DNA of 10,284 nucleotides from an uncultured Bilophila sp. (GCA_959604115.1 CAUHBW010000108.1:1-10284); one strand, 5' to 3'; positions 1-6,680 are shown, numbered from the stretch's first letter. Numbers and translations: made by a program. The notes: a model not told the origin generated them from the letters alone.

Positions 1-90
1 CACGCATAACAAATATTATATGAACAATAATTTTTTTTACAGCCGGTTGAGGTAACTTTTGGTGTGGGGTTGGGTAAAGTTTCTGTATAA

Positions 91-130
91 TTTTCCCCCT
101 CCCCCTCTCCAAACCTCCCCCCTCTTCTTC
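91..130. repeat. Polypyrimidine tract with C5-T-C5 mirror repeat
   Basis: Forty bases are pure C and T on the + strand except for AAA at 111-113. Positions 94-106 form a mirror repeat (T, five C, T, five C, T), and another six C occur at 117-122. The complementary strand therefore has G runs of 5, 5 and 6. Such tracts can adopt triplex or G-quadruplex-like structure, but only three G runs of three or more are present, so the classical four-run quadruplex rule is not met. Function is unknown. Confidence 0.5.
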
Positions 131-505
131 AAAGACGTTTCCAAACGGGATGGAATACGGTTGCGGGGATGGCGCAGGCCGCCCCTTGTTGGAAGTTTCC
201 CGGTGATGCTGTGGAAGGCTGCCCGGCGTCTCGGCGGGGCCGGGGCGAGAGCGGTCGGATGCGGAACCGTTTCGCGTTTTGGAGGCATTGCCCCGGGGCG
301 GCGGAAGGGGGAAGGCTTTCCGTGCGGATATTGGGGGAAGTCGCCGGAGAAAACGGGGAGGGCGTGATTGCGGGCCCGTTTTCCGGCGCGGCGCGGGTGT
401 TCGGTGTCGCGAGATCTTCCCCGTTCAGATATTTTTTCACGGAACATGGTCGCCCGTTCGGAATGCCGCACGGGGTAACCCCCCGGAAGCGCACCTTTTC
501 CCCGT

Positions 506-534
506 TTCGGACCGTATAATGGCTCCGATATAAT
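506..534 (+). promoter_or_regulatory. Possible sigma70-type promoter for ftsH with tandem TATAAT boxes
   Basis: TATAAT occurs twice, at 515-520 and 529-534, matching the -10 consensus exactly both times. The second box has TTCGGA (506-511) 17 bases upstream as a weak -35 (3 of 6). The first has no good -35. Two perfect -10 hexamers 14 bases apart in G+C-rich DNA, 170-190 bases before the ftsH start, make this the most plausible promoter region for the ftsH operon. The start of transcription is inferred only. Confidence 0.4.
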
Positions 535-551
535 TTCTTGATGCCCCATAT
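523..551 (+). promoter_or_regulatory. Possible heat-shock (sigma32-type) promoter of ftsH
   Basis: CCCCATAT at 544-551 fits the enterobacterial sigma32 -10 consensus (CCCCATnT) at every fixed base. The best-placed -35 is CTCCGAT (523-529), which matches CTTGAAA at only 3 of 7 positions with a 14-base spacer. FtsH is heat-shock controlled in E. coli, so the location makes sense, but the weak -35 keeps this tentative. It overlaps the second TATAAT box, so the two promoters could compete or work together. Confidence 0.3.
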
Positions 552-582
552 CGGTTTCTGATAGGAATCGTCCTTGACGTCA

Positions 583-617
583 GAGGCTTTTTCGAGGCTC
601 TTTCTTTGAAAGAGCCT
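583..617 (+). repeat. Tandem 11-base repeat and perfect hairpin in the ftsH leader
   Basis: Two adjacent 11-base copies, 583-593 and 594-604, differ at one position (GAGGCTTTTTC and GAGGCTCTTTC). The second copy forms a perfect 10-bp inverted repeat with 608-617 (AGGCTCTTTC, loop TTT at 605-607, GAAAGAGCCT). In RNA the first copy could pair with the same right arm through one G-U wobble, giving two mutually exclusive hairpins. No T run follows on either strand, so it is not a typical intrinsic terminator. It may be an operator or a leader RNA element. Confidence 0.5.
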
Positions 618-695
618 GCCTGCCGTTGTCAAATGCCGGAAGAGAACTTACACTGTGTCCGACGGTTCGGCGGGTTTTGTCGCGCCGTGCCATAC

Positions 696-700
696 GGAGG
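696..700 (+). promoter_or_regulatory. Ribosome binding site fixing the ftsH TTG start
   Basis: GGAGG lies five bases before TTG at 706. This supports TTG over the in-frame GTG at 655, which has no purine-rich site upstream. Starting at TTG also places the N-terminus a few residues before the first membrane segment, as usual for FtsH. Confidence 0.75.
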
Positions 701-705
701 TACTT

Positions 706-2658
706 TTGAATCAGTTTACGCGGAATCTCATGCTTTGGGGGATCATCTCCCTGGCTATGGTCATCGTGTTCAACCTGTTCAGCCAGCCCCAGCACTCCAA
801 CCAGCCGAGCGTGACGTACAGCGAATTCCTGCGTCAGGCCGCCAAGGGGGAAGTGGCCGAGGTGCTGATCCAGGGGAACAACATCACCGGGAAATTGACC
901 GACGGCAAATCCTTCCAGATTTATGCCCCCAGCGATCCCGGCCTGGTGGACAAACTCATTGCCGAAAAGGTCGAAGTGCGGGCCGAGCCTGTCGAGGACT
1001 CCCCGTGGTACATGACTTTGCTGGTTTCGTGGTTCCCCATGCTGTTGCTTATCGGCGTGTGGGTCTTTTTTATGCGCCAGATGCAGGGCGGCGCGGGCCG
1101 CGCCATGTCGTTCGGACGTTCCCGCGCCCGCATGCTTAATCAGGAGCAGGGCAGGGTGACGTTCGAGGACGTCGCGGGCGTGGACGAAGCCAAGGAAGAA
1201 CTTTCCGAAGTCGTGGACTTCCTGTCCAATCCGCGCAAGTTTACCCGTCTCGGCGGGCGCATTCCCAAGGGCGTGCTGCTCGTCGGCCCTCCCGGTACCG
1301 GCAAGACCCTGCTGGCCCGTGCCGTGGCCGGTGAGGCGGGCGTGCCCTTCTTCTCCATTTCCGGTTCCGACTTTGTGGAAATGTTCGTGGGCGTGGGCGC
1401 TTCGCGTGTTCGCGACCTGTTCGTGCAGGGCAAGAAAAACGCCCCCTGCCTCATCTTCATCGACGAAATCGACGCCGTGGGCCGTCAGCGCGGCGCGGGG
1501 CTCGGCGGCGGTCACGACGAACGCGAGCAGACCCTGAACCAGCTCCTTGTGGAAATGGACGGGTTCGAGTCCAACGAGGGCGTCATCCTCATCGCCGCGA
1601 CCAACCGTCCCGACGTGCTCGACCCGGCGTTGCTCCGTCCGGGCCGTTTCGACCGTCAGGTCGTGGTGCCCACGCCGGACGTGAAGGGCCGCCTCAAGAT
1701 TCTTGAGGTGCACACCCGCCGCACGCCGCTGGACAAGAACGTCAATCTCGAAGTCATCGCGCGCGGCACGCCCGGCTTTTCCGGCGCGGCGCTCGAAAAC
1801 CTCGTCAACGAAGCCGCGCTGCAGGCCGCCCGTCTCGGGCAGGACACCGTTTTCATGCGCGATTTCGAATACGCGAAGGACAAGGTGCTCATGGGCAAGG
1901 AACGCCGCAGCCTCATCCTTTCCGACGAGGAAAAGCGGATCACCGCGTACCATGAAGGGGGTCACGCGCTGGTGGCCAGGCTGCTGCCCGGCACCGACCC
2001 CGTGCACAAGGTGACCATCATCCCGCGCGGACGCGCGCTCGGCGTGACCATGCAGCTGCCGGAAGGCGACCGTCACGGCTACTCCAAGGCGTACCTCCAG
2101 AACAACCTTATGGTGCTGCTGGCGGGCCGCGTGGCCGAAGAGATCATCTTCGACACCATCACCACCGGCGCGGGCAACGACATCGAACGCGCCACGGGCA
2201 TGGCCCGCAAGATGGTCTGCGAATGGGGCATGAGCGACGTGATCGGCCCCATGACCATCGGCGAGCAGGGCGAGGAAGTGTTCATCGGCCGCGACTGGGG
2301 CCATGCGCGCAACTACAGCGAAGACACCGCCCGCGTCGTGGACGCCGAGATCAAGAAGCTCGTGGAAACCGCCCGCGTGAACTGCCACAAGCTGCTTGAA
2401 GAGAACATCCACCTGCTGCACGCGCTCGCCAAGGCGCTGCTCGAACGCGAAACCATCACCGGCGACGACATCGACCTGCTCGTCAAGGGCGAACCGCTGC
2501 CGCCGTTCAACGCCGAAGAGGCGCGGCCCGCGGCGAAGCCCGAACCCGCCGCCGAAGGCGACACCTTCAAGCTGGAAGCGGAGCCTGAAGCCGATACCAG
2601 TTCCGCCGCCGGATCCAATGCCGGTTCCGACGGAAAGCCGGACGACAAGCAACAGTAA
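706..2658 (+). CDS. ftsH: ATP-dependent zinc metalloprotease FtsH
   Basis: Membrane-bound AAA+ protease that unfolds and degrades membrane and short-lived cytoplasmic proteins as a hexamer. The 650-residue product, read from TTG, has membrane segments at about 8-25 and 101-122 flanking a periplasmic domain. The AAA+ module shows Walker A GPPGTGKT (194-201), Walker B with D253-E254, the TNRPD segment with N300, and arginine fingers R314 and R317. The protease domain has the zinc motif HEGGH (416-420), with D492 as the likely third zinc ligand. These positions are within a few residues of those in E. coli FtsH. After about residue 595 a low-complexity tail rich in Ala, Pro and Glu is probably disordered. 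It is the first gene of a tight cluster with folP 73 bases downstream. Lon and ClpX are excluded by the two membrane segments and HEGGH. Confidence 0.98.
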   Translation: MNQFTRNLMLWGIISLAMVIVFNLFSQPQHSNQPSVTYSEFLRQAAKGEVAEVLIQGNNITGKLTDGKSFQIYAPSDPGLVDKLIAEKVEVRAEPVEDSPWYMTLLVSWFPMLLLIGVWVFFMRQMQGGAGRAMSFGRSRARMLNQEQGRVTFEDVAGVDEAKEELSEVVDFLSNPRKFTRLGGRIPKGVLLVGPPGTGKTLLARAVAGEAGVPFFSISGSDFVEMFVGVGASRVRDLFVQGKKNAPCLIFIDEIDAVGRQRGAGLGGGHDEREQTLNQLLVEMDGFESNEGVILIAATNRPDVLDPALLRPGRFDRQVVVPTPDVKGRLKILEVHTRRTPLDKNVNLEVIARGTPGFSGAALENLVNEAALQAARLGQDTVFMRDFEYAKDKVLMGKERRSLILSDEEKRITAYHEGGHALVARLLPGTDPVHKVTIIPRGRALGVTMQLPEGDRHGYSKAYLQNNLMVLLAGRVAEEIIFDTITTGAGNDIERATGMARKMVCEWGMSDVIGPMTIGEQGEEVFIGRDWGHARNYSEDTARVVDAEIKKLVETARVNCHKLLEENIHLLHALAKALLERETITGDDIDLLVKGEPLPPFNAEEARPAAKPEPAAEGDTFKLEAEPEADTSSAAGSNAGSDGKPDDKQQ

Positions 2659-2664
2659 GTAAAC

Positions 2665-2702
2665 GGCCTCTTCCCGGCGTCCTCGGGGATGCCGGGAAGG
2701 CC
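2665..2702 (+). other. Long intercistronic hairpin between ftsH and folP
   Basis: TTCCCGGC (2671-2678) pairs with GCCGGGAA (2691-2698). The helix continues inward through a G-T pair and TCC/GGA to a TCGG tetraloop at 2683-2686. Outside it, GGCC (2665-2668) can pair with GGCC (2699-2702) across a TC bulge. It starts seven bases after the ftsH stop. No T run follows, so complete termination is unlikely. It may protect the ftsH 3' end, attenuate readthrough into folP, or mark an RNA processing point. Confidence 0.6.
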
Positions 2703-2731
2703 CGCCCCGTCGTGGGCTTCTGGATAGACGC

Positions 2732-3586
2732 GTGAAGACTGAACGCACATGGATTCTCCGGGGGGGGAGGGTGTTGCACCCTGCCCCCTTCTGTCTGATA
2801 GGCATCGTGAACGTGACGCCGGATTCCTTTTCCGACGGCGGGCAATTCATTGACCCGCAGCGGGCCGTGGAGCACGGGCTTCGCCTGCTCGACGACGGGG
2901 CCCGCATGCTGGATCTCGGGGCCGAATCGACTCGTCCCTATGCCGAGCCCGTACCCGAAGCCGAGGAGCTCGCCCGGTTGATGCCGGTCATGAGCCGCCT
3001 TCGCGAACTGCGGCCCGACGCCGTCATCTCCGTGGATACGCTCAAGGCGGGCACGGCCCGCGCGGCGCTTGAGGGCGGCGCGGACATCATCAACGACGTG
3101 TCCGCCTGCGCCGCCGATCCGGCGCTGACCGACGTTCTCGTCGAATACAAGCCCGGCTACGTGCTCATGCACAGTCAGGGCAATCCCCGCGAAATGCAGG
3201 TCAATCCGCGTTACGACGACGTGGTGGAGGACATTCTGGCCTTTTTCGAGCGCCACCTCGCCCGTCTGGTCAAGGCCGGACTCCCCGAGGATCGGATAGT
3301 GCTTGATCCCGGCATCGGGTTCGGTAAAAATAAGGACCACACCGTGGCGATCCTGCAAGGGATGGAACGGTTTGCCTCGTTCGGACGTCCCCTGTACGTG
3401 GGGCTGTCCCGCAAGTCGATGTTCCGGGAACTGCTCGGGCTCGACAACGTGGAGCAGCGGGCCGAGGCCACGCGTCTGGCGGTGGCCCTGCTGGCCGCCC
3501 GGGGCGTCCCGTACCATCGCGTCCATGACGTCTCCGGCTGCGCGCAGGCGCTGCGGCTGGTCGAGGCCATGACGCCGTCCGCCTGA
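2732..3586 (+). CDS. folP: Dihydropteroate synthase
   Basis: Cytoplasmic folate enzyme that condenses 6-hydroxymethyl-7,8-dihydropterin diphosphate with p-aminobenzoate to give dihydropteroate; the sulfonamide target. The 284-residue product has family-typical length and all the main TIM-barrel signatures: VNVTPDSFSDGG (26-37, with N27 the likely metal ligand), DLGAESTRP (61-69), SVDT followed by INDVSA, DPGIGFGKN, SRKS (226-229) and the closing HRVHDV (262-267). One loop reads MHSQGNPREMQ where MHMQG is more usual. GTG at 2732 is chosen because the W-x-x-R-G-G-R segment just after it resembles relatives as I recall them, although only a weak GGA lies upstream. Eight G in a row (2760-2767) encode the Arg-Gly-Gly at residues 10-12. 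It sits between ftsH and cdaA in the same direction, probably cotranscribed. Confidence 0.96.
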   Translation: MKTERTWILRGGRVLHPAPFCLIGIVNVTPDSFSDGGQFIDPQRAVEHGLRLLDDGARMLDLGAESTRPYAEPVPEAEELARLMPVMSRLRELRPDAVISVDTLKAGTARAALEGGADIINDVSACAADPALTDVLVEYKPGYVLMHSQGNPREMQVNPRYDDVVEDILAFFERHLARLVKAGLPEDRIVLDPGIGFGKNKDHTVAILQGMERFASFGRPLYVGLSRKSMFRELLGLDNVEQRAEATRLAVALLAARGVPYHRVHDVSGCAQALRLVEAMTPSA

Positions 3587-3630
3587 TCTCTCCGGCGCAC
3601 CCTGTAACGCTCATTAGCGGAGCCGGATCT

Positions 3631-4368
3631 ATGGATTTTTTGTCTTTTTACTGGCGCGACGTGCTGGACATCGCCCTTGTGACGCTGCTCCTGTACCGCA
3701 TTTTGCTGCTCATTCGGGGAACGCGGGCGTTTTCCGCGCTCATCGGGCTGGTCGGTCTGGTGGCGGTGTACGCCCTCTCGCATTACATCGGCCTGTATTC
3801 GCTTTCGTGGCTTCTGGAGAACCTGTTCGGTTCGCTGTTCCTCGTCATCGTGATCCTGTTCCATGACGACATCCGGCAGGCTCTCGCCACCGTAGGCACG
3901 CAGTATCTGTCATGGAAAAAACGGCCCGTGCCTTCCAGCATGGTCGGCGACCTCGTGTGGGTGTGCCAGTATTTCGCCAAACGCCGCATCGGCGCGCTCA
4001 TCGTGCTGGAGAACAACGTCCAGCTCGGCGACATGATGCAGGGCGGGGTGGTGCTGGACGCCCGCATTTCCCGCGAACTGCTTCTGACCATCTTTTTTCC
4101 CAACACGGCCCTGCACGACGGCGCGGTGATCATCCGCAAGGGCCGCATCGCCGCGGCCGGCTGCATTCTGCCGCTGGCCCAGATGGACCGGCAGAACTTC
4201 GGCACGCGGCACCGCGCCGCGCTCGGCGCCACGGAAGTCAGCGACGCGACGGTCATCGTCGTTTCCGAGGAACGCGGCGAAGTGAGCGTGGCCTCCAAGG
4301 GCCATCTGGCGATCATGCCCGACGCCGAACAACTGAGAGAGACGCTGAACAATGTTATCCAACACTGA
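3631..4368 (+). CDS. cdaA: Membrane diadenylate cyclase CdaA (c-di-AMP synthase)
   Basis: Joins two ATP into cyclic di-AMP, a second messenger controlling potassium and osmolyte transport and wall homeostasis in organisms that use it. The 245-residue product has three predicted membrane helices (about 11-28, 34-52 and 58-77), followed by a cytoplasmic DAC domain. That domain carries the two signatures expected of an active enzyme: DGA (163-165) and RHR (193-195), the latter followed by AALGATEVSDA. The membrane-to-catalytic linker reads FHDDIRQAL where Firmicute CdaA usually has an F-Q-P-E-x-R type sequence. GGAG at 3619-3622 lies eight bases before the ATG. The end overlaps cdaR by 17 bases, implying translational coupling. 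The three-helix architecture and cdaR-glmM neighbours distinguish it from DisA and CdaS. Catalytic activity is inferred from intact motifs. Confidence 0.95.
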   Translation: MDFLSFYWRDVLDIALVTLLLYRILLLIRGTRAFSALIGLVGLVAVYALSHYIGLYSLSWLLENLFGSLFLVIVILFHDDIRQALATVGTQYLSWKKRPVPSSMVGDLVWVCQYFAKRRIGALIVLENNVQLGDMMQGGVVLDARISRELLLTIFFPNTALHDGAVIIRKGRIAAAGCILPLAQMDRQNFGTRHRAALGATEVSDATVIVVSEERGEVSVASKGHLAIMPDAEQLRETLNNVIQH

Positions 4369-5284
4369 ACCGCAAAAAGGCAACTGGCTGTATCTGCTGG
4401 TGGCCTTTCTCCTCGCCCTCGGGCTGTGGTATACGCTCAACGCGCGCGAGGAGATCGAACGCGTGGTCGAGGTGCGTCTTGACTACAAGGGCCTGCCGCC
4501 TGGCCTCATCGTGACCGGGGGACAGCTCAACAAGGTCAGCGTACGGCTCCGGGGGCCGAAGGAGCTGCTGCGCTCCATGACCAACCGGGAGCTGTCCTAC
4601 ACGCTGGACCTCTCCGGCGTGACGCCGGGCAAGAACGTCATCCCGCTGACCTCGAACGACAAGCCGCCGGAACTGCGCGCCTATGAGGCGCTCGAAGTCA
4701 CGCCGTCCCGCATGATCCTCGAAGTGGACAAGATCATGGAGACGAACCTTCCCGTAAAGGTGTCCCTGCGCTCGTCGCCCGCCACCTCCTCGGTGCGGCT
4801 CAGGGACGTGATGGCGACGCCGTCGCAGGTCACCGTGCGCGGCCCCGCCGGCGTCGTTTCCGAGATGAAGGAAATTCAGGCCGAAATCCCGGTGGACCTC
4901 TCCGCCGAGGGCAAGGCCGTGAGCGAAACCGTGCCGCTGCTCGCCCCGCCCGCCGTGGAGCTGACCCCGCAGTCCGTCGTTGTGACGTGGCGGATCGACG
5001 TGAAGCGGCGGTCCCTGAGCCTTCAGCGCGACGTGGTGTTCGACGGCGAAGCCAGCCTGAGCATCCAGCCCTCGCGGGCCAATCTGGTGGTGTCCGTGCC
5101 GCAGGCGCTGGCCAAGGACACCGGATATCTCGCCCAGTTCCAGGTGTCCGTCCCGTCCGACGCGCCGATGCCCGCCGGAGACGAGGAGCTGAGCGTCCCG
5201 TTGCAGGTGGCGACGCCGCAGGGCGGGCGCGTCCTGAAAATGAGTCCGGAAACCGTAATGATTTCCCGGCATGCGACCGAATAG
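4352..5284 (+). CDS. cdaR: YbbR-domain protein, CdaA regulator CdaR
   Basis: Likely membrane-anchored extracytoplasmic partner that modulates CdaA. The 310-residue product has a short cytoplasmic start, one membrane segment at about 12-29, and a large beta-rich exported portion. I can divide that portion into three YbbR-like repeats at roughly 33-127, 129-215 and 217-307. Each begins with a strand of the V-x-V-x-L type and ends near a T-P-S/Q-x-V/M or S-P-E-T-V motif. The family has no catalytic residues. Its ATG lies inside the last codons of cdaA (17-base overlap), with a modest GAGAGA purine stretch upstream, so translation is probably coupled. In Firmicutes CdaR binds CdaA and, with GlmM, tunes c-di-AMP output; the same trio here supports that role. 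Sequence divergence in this family is high, so function rests largely on context. Confidence 0.88.
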   Translation: MLSNTEPQKGNWLYLLVAFLLALGLWYTLNAREEIERVVEVRLDYKGLPPGLIVTGGQLNKVSVRLRGPKELLRSMTNRELSYTLDLSGVTPGKNVIPLTSNDKPPELRAYEALEVTPSRMILEVDKIMETNLPVKVSLRSSPATSSVRLRDVMATPSQVTVRGPAGVVSEMKEIQAEIPVDLSAEGKAVSETVPLLAPPAVELTPQSVVVTWRIDVKRRSLSLQRDVVFDGEASLSIQPSRANLVVSVPQALAKDTGYLAQFQVSVPSDAPMPAGDEELSVPLQVATPQGGRVLKMSPETVMISRHATE

Positions 5285-5316
5285 CGTCCGGCGTTGCGCC
5301 GCCCGCAAAACCGTTT

Positions 5317-5321
5317 GGAGA
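5317..5321 (+). promoter_or_regulatory. Ribosome binding site fixing the glmM start
   Basis: GGAGA lies five bases before ATG at 5327. This favours that ATG over the in-frame TTG at 5294, which would add 11 residues unlike the family's usual N-terminus. A GTG at 5324 directly adjoins the ATG and could serve as a minor alternative. Confidence 0.75.
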
Positions 5322-5326
5322 GAGTG

Positions 5327-6679
5327 ATGAGCGTTCGTCTTTTTGGAACCGACGGCCTGAGGGGCCGGGTCAACACCTATCCCATGACGCCCGAAGTGGC
5401 GTTGCGTCTGGGGCTGGCGGCGGGCACGTTCTACCGGAGCGGGAACCGCCGCAGCCGCGTGGTCATCGGCAAGGACACCCGCCTGTCCGGCTATGTGTTT
5501 GAAAACGCGCTCGCCGCCGGTCTGCTGGCCGCCGGCATGGACGTGTTTCTCGTCGGGCCGCTGCCCACGCCCGCCATTTCCTTTCTCACGACCAACATGC
5601 GGGCCGATCTGGGCGTGGTGATCTCCGCGTCGCACAATCCGTTCAGCGACAACGGCATCAAGTTCTTCGACGCCGAGGGGTTCAAGATTCCCGACGCCGA
5701 CGAGGACCGCATGACGGAAATGGTGCTTGATCCCCAGTTCGACTGGAACTATCCCGATCCCGCCAATACCGGGCGCGCCTACAAGATTCAGGACGCGCCG
5801 GGCCGCTACATCGTGTACCTCAAGAACAGCTTCCCCGCGCATCTGTCGCTTGAGGGCCTGCGGGTCGTCATCGACTGCGCCAATGGGGCCAACTACAAGG
5901 TCGCGCCGCTGGCCCTTGAGGAACTCGGGGCCGAGGTCGTCAAGATCGGCACCGATCCCAACGGGTTGAACATCAACTATCGCTGTGGCTCTCTGTATCC
6001 CGAAGCCGTGGCCGCCAAGGTCCGGGAAACGCGGGCCGACATCGGCCTCGCGCTGGACGGCGACGCCGACCGCCTCATCGTGGTGGACGAAAAGGGCACG
6101 GTGCTGGACGGCGACCAGATCATGGCCCTGTGCGCGCAGGATCTCATGCAGCAAGGCAAACTTCCCGGCAATATCCTCGTCGCCACGGTGATGAGCAATA
6201 TGGCGCTGGAAGTGTTCATGAAGGAACGCGGCGGCACGCTCATCCGCACCAACGTGGGCGACCGGCACGTCGTGGCCGCCATGCGCCAGCACGGCGCGCT
6301 GCTCGGCGGCGAACAGTCCGGGCATCTTATCTTCCGCGAGTACAGCACCACGGGCGACGGCCTGCTGGCCGCGCTCCAGATTTTGCGGATCATGCGCCAG
6401 CGCGGGCGCCCGCTGTCCGAACTCGCCGGTCTGCTCGTGCCCTATCCGCAGGAACTGCGCAACGTGCACGTCGAACACAAGACGCCGTTCGAAGAGTGCC
6501 CGGAAATAGCCGAGGCCGTCGCCCGCATCGAAAAGGGGCTTGAAGGCCGCGGGCGCGTCCTGTTGCGCTATTCCGGCACGGAACCGCTGTGTCGGGTCAT
6601 GGTCGAAGGGCAGGATGCGGACAAGGTGCGGGGATACGCCAAGGAACTCGCGGGCATCGTCGAAAAGGCCCTCGGGTAG
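5327..6679 (+). CDS. glmM: Phosphoglucosamine mutase
   Basis: Converts glucosamine-6-phosphate to glucosamine-1-phosphate, the step before GlmU makes UDP-GlcNAc for peptidoglycan and lipopolysaccharide. The 450-residue product shows all four alpha-D-phosphohexomutase signatures. The phosphoserine loop ISASHNPFSDNG has catalytic S102, the same number as in E. coli. The magnesium loop is DGDADR (244-249), the sugar loop GGEQSGH (327-333), and the C-terminal phosphate loop RYSGTEP (414-420). The start MSVRLFGTDGLRG is typical of GlmM rather than of phosphoglucomutase or phosphomannomutase. It follows cdaR by 42 bases and is the last gene before a strong terminator. In Firmicutes GlmM also binds and inhibits CdaA, so it may have a second, regulatory role here; that is inference from gene order. 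Confidence 0.97.
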   Translation: MSVRLFGTDGLRGRVNTYPMTPEVALRLGLAAGTFYRSGNRRSRVVIGKDTRLSGYVFENALAAGLLAAGMDVFLVGPLPTPAISFLTTNMRADLGVVISASHNPFSDNGIKFFDAEGFKIPDADEDRMTEMVLDPQFDWNYPDPANTGRAYKIQDAPGRYIVYLKNSFPAHLSLEGLRVVIDCANGANYKVAPLALEELGAEVVKIGTDPNGLNINYRCGSLYPEAVAAKVRETRADIGLALDGDADRLIVVDEKGTVLDGDQIMALCAQDLMQQGKLPGNILVATVMSNMALEVFMKERGGTLIRTNVGDRHVVAAMRQHGALLGGEQSGHLIFREYSTTGDGLLAALQILRIMRQRGRPLSELAGLLVPYPQELRNVHVEHKTPFEECPEIAEAVARIEKGLEGRGRVLLRYSGTEPLCRVMVEGQDADKVRGYAKELAGIVEKALG

Positions 6680-6680
6680 C

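Larger units (their letters stand above)
1..705. other. Upstream noncoding region before ftsH
   Basis: No gene is recognisable here on either strand. The first ~55 bases are A+T-rich, including a run of eight T at 31-38, in sharp contrast to the rest of the window. A polypyrimidine tract follows at 91-130. Open frames exist on both strands between about 40 and 630. They lack a convincing ribosome binding site, encode low-complexity Arg/Pro/Gly-rich proteins with no motif I know, and overlap one another. I read them as chance frames in G+C-rich DNA. The last ~200 bases carry the likely promoter and leader of ftsH, described separately. No tRNA-like or rRNA-like sequence was seen. Confidence 0.6.

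Noticed and set aside
12..38. AT stem (ATTAT/ATAAT) followed by eight T as a terminator of an upstream gene
   Set aside because: The stem is only five A-T pairs with a seven-base loop, too weak for a credible intrinsic terminator.
169..519. 116-codon + strand frame in the upstream region
   Set aside because: No ribosome binding site at a sensible distance, third-position G+C looks lower than in the real genes, and no recognisable protein features. Competing frames overlap it on both strands.
575..582. TGACGTCA palindrome as an operator
   Set aside because: A perfect 8-base palindrome, but too short to assign to any bacterial regulator; it may be chance.
574..602. TTGACG as a -35 element for ftsH
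   Set aside because: The hexamer is good, but bases 16-18 further on (around GCTCTT) do not resemble a -10.
37..632. Minus-strand frames of 167-170 codons in the upstream region
   Set aside because: Overlapping each other, Arg/Pro-rich, without motif or ribosome binding site; they also run across the likely ftsH promoter.
580..2907. 775-codon open frame on the minus strand opposite ftsH
   Set aside because: Its product is rich in His, Arg, Gly and Val, with no motif known to me. It lies antisense to a fully conserved gene. Long antisense frames are expected where codon third positions are G or C.
5294..5326. N-terminal extension of glmM from TTG at 5294
   Set aside because: No ribosome binding site there. 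ATG 5327 has GGAGA five bases upstream, and starting there puts the catalytic serine at 102, as in E. coli.
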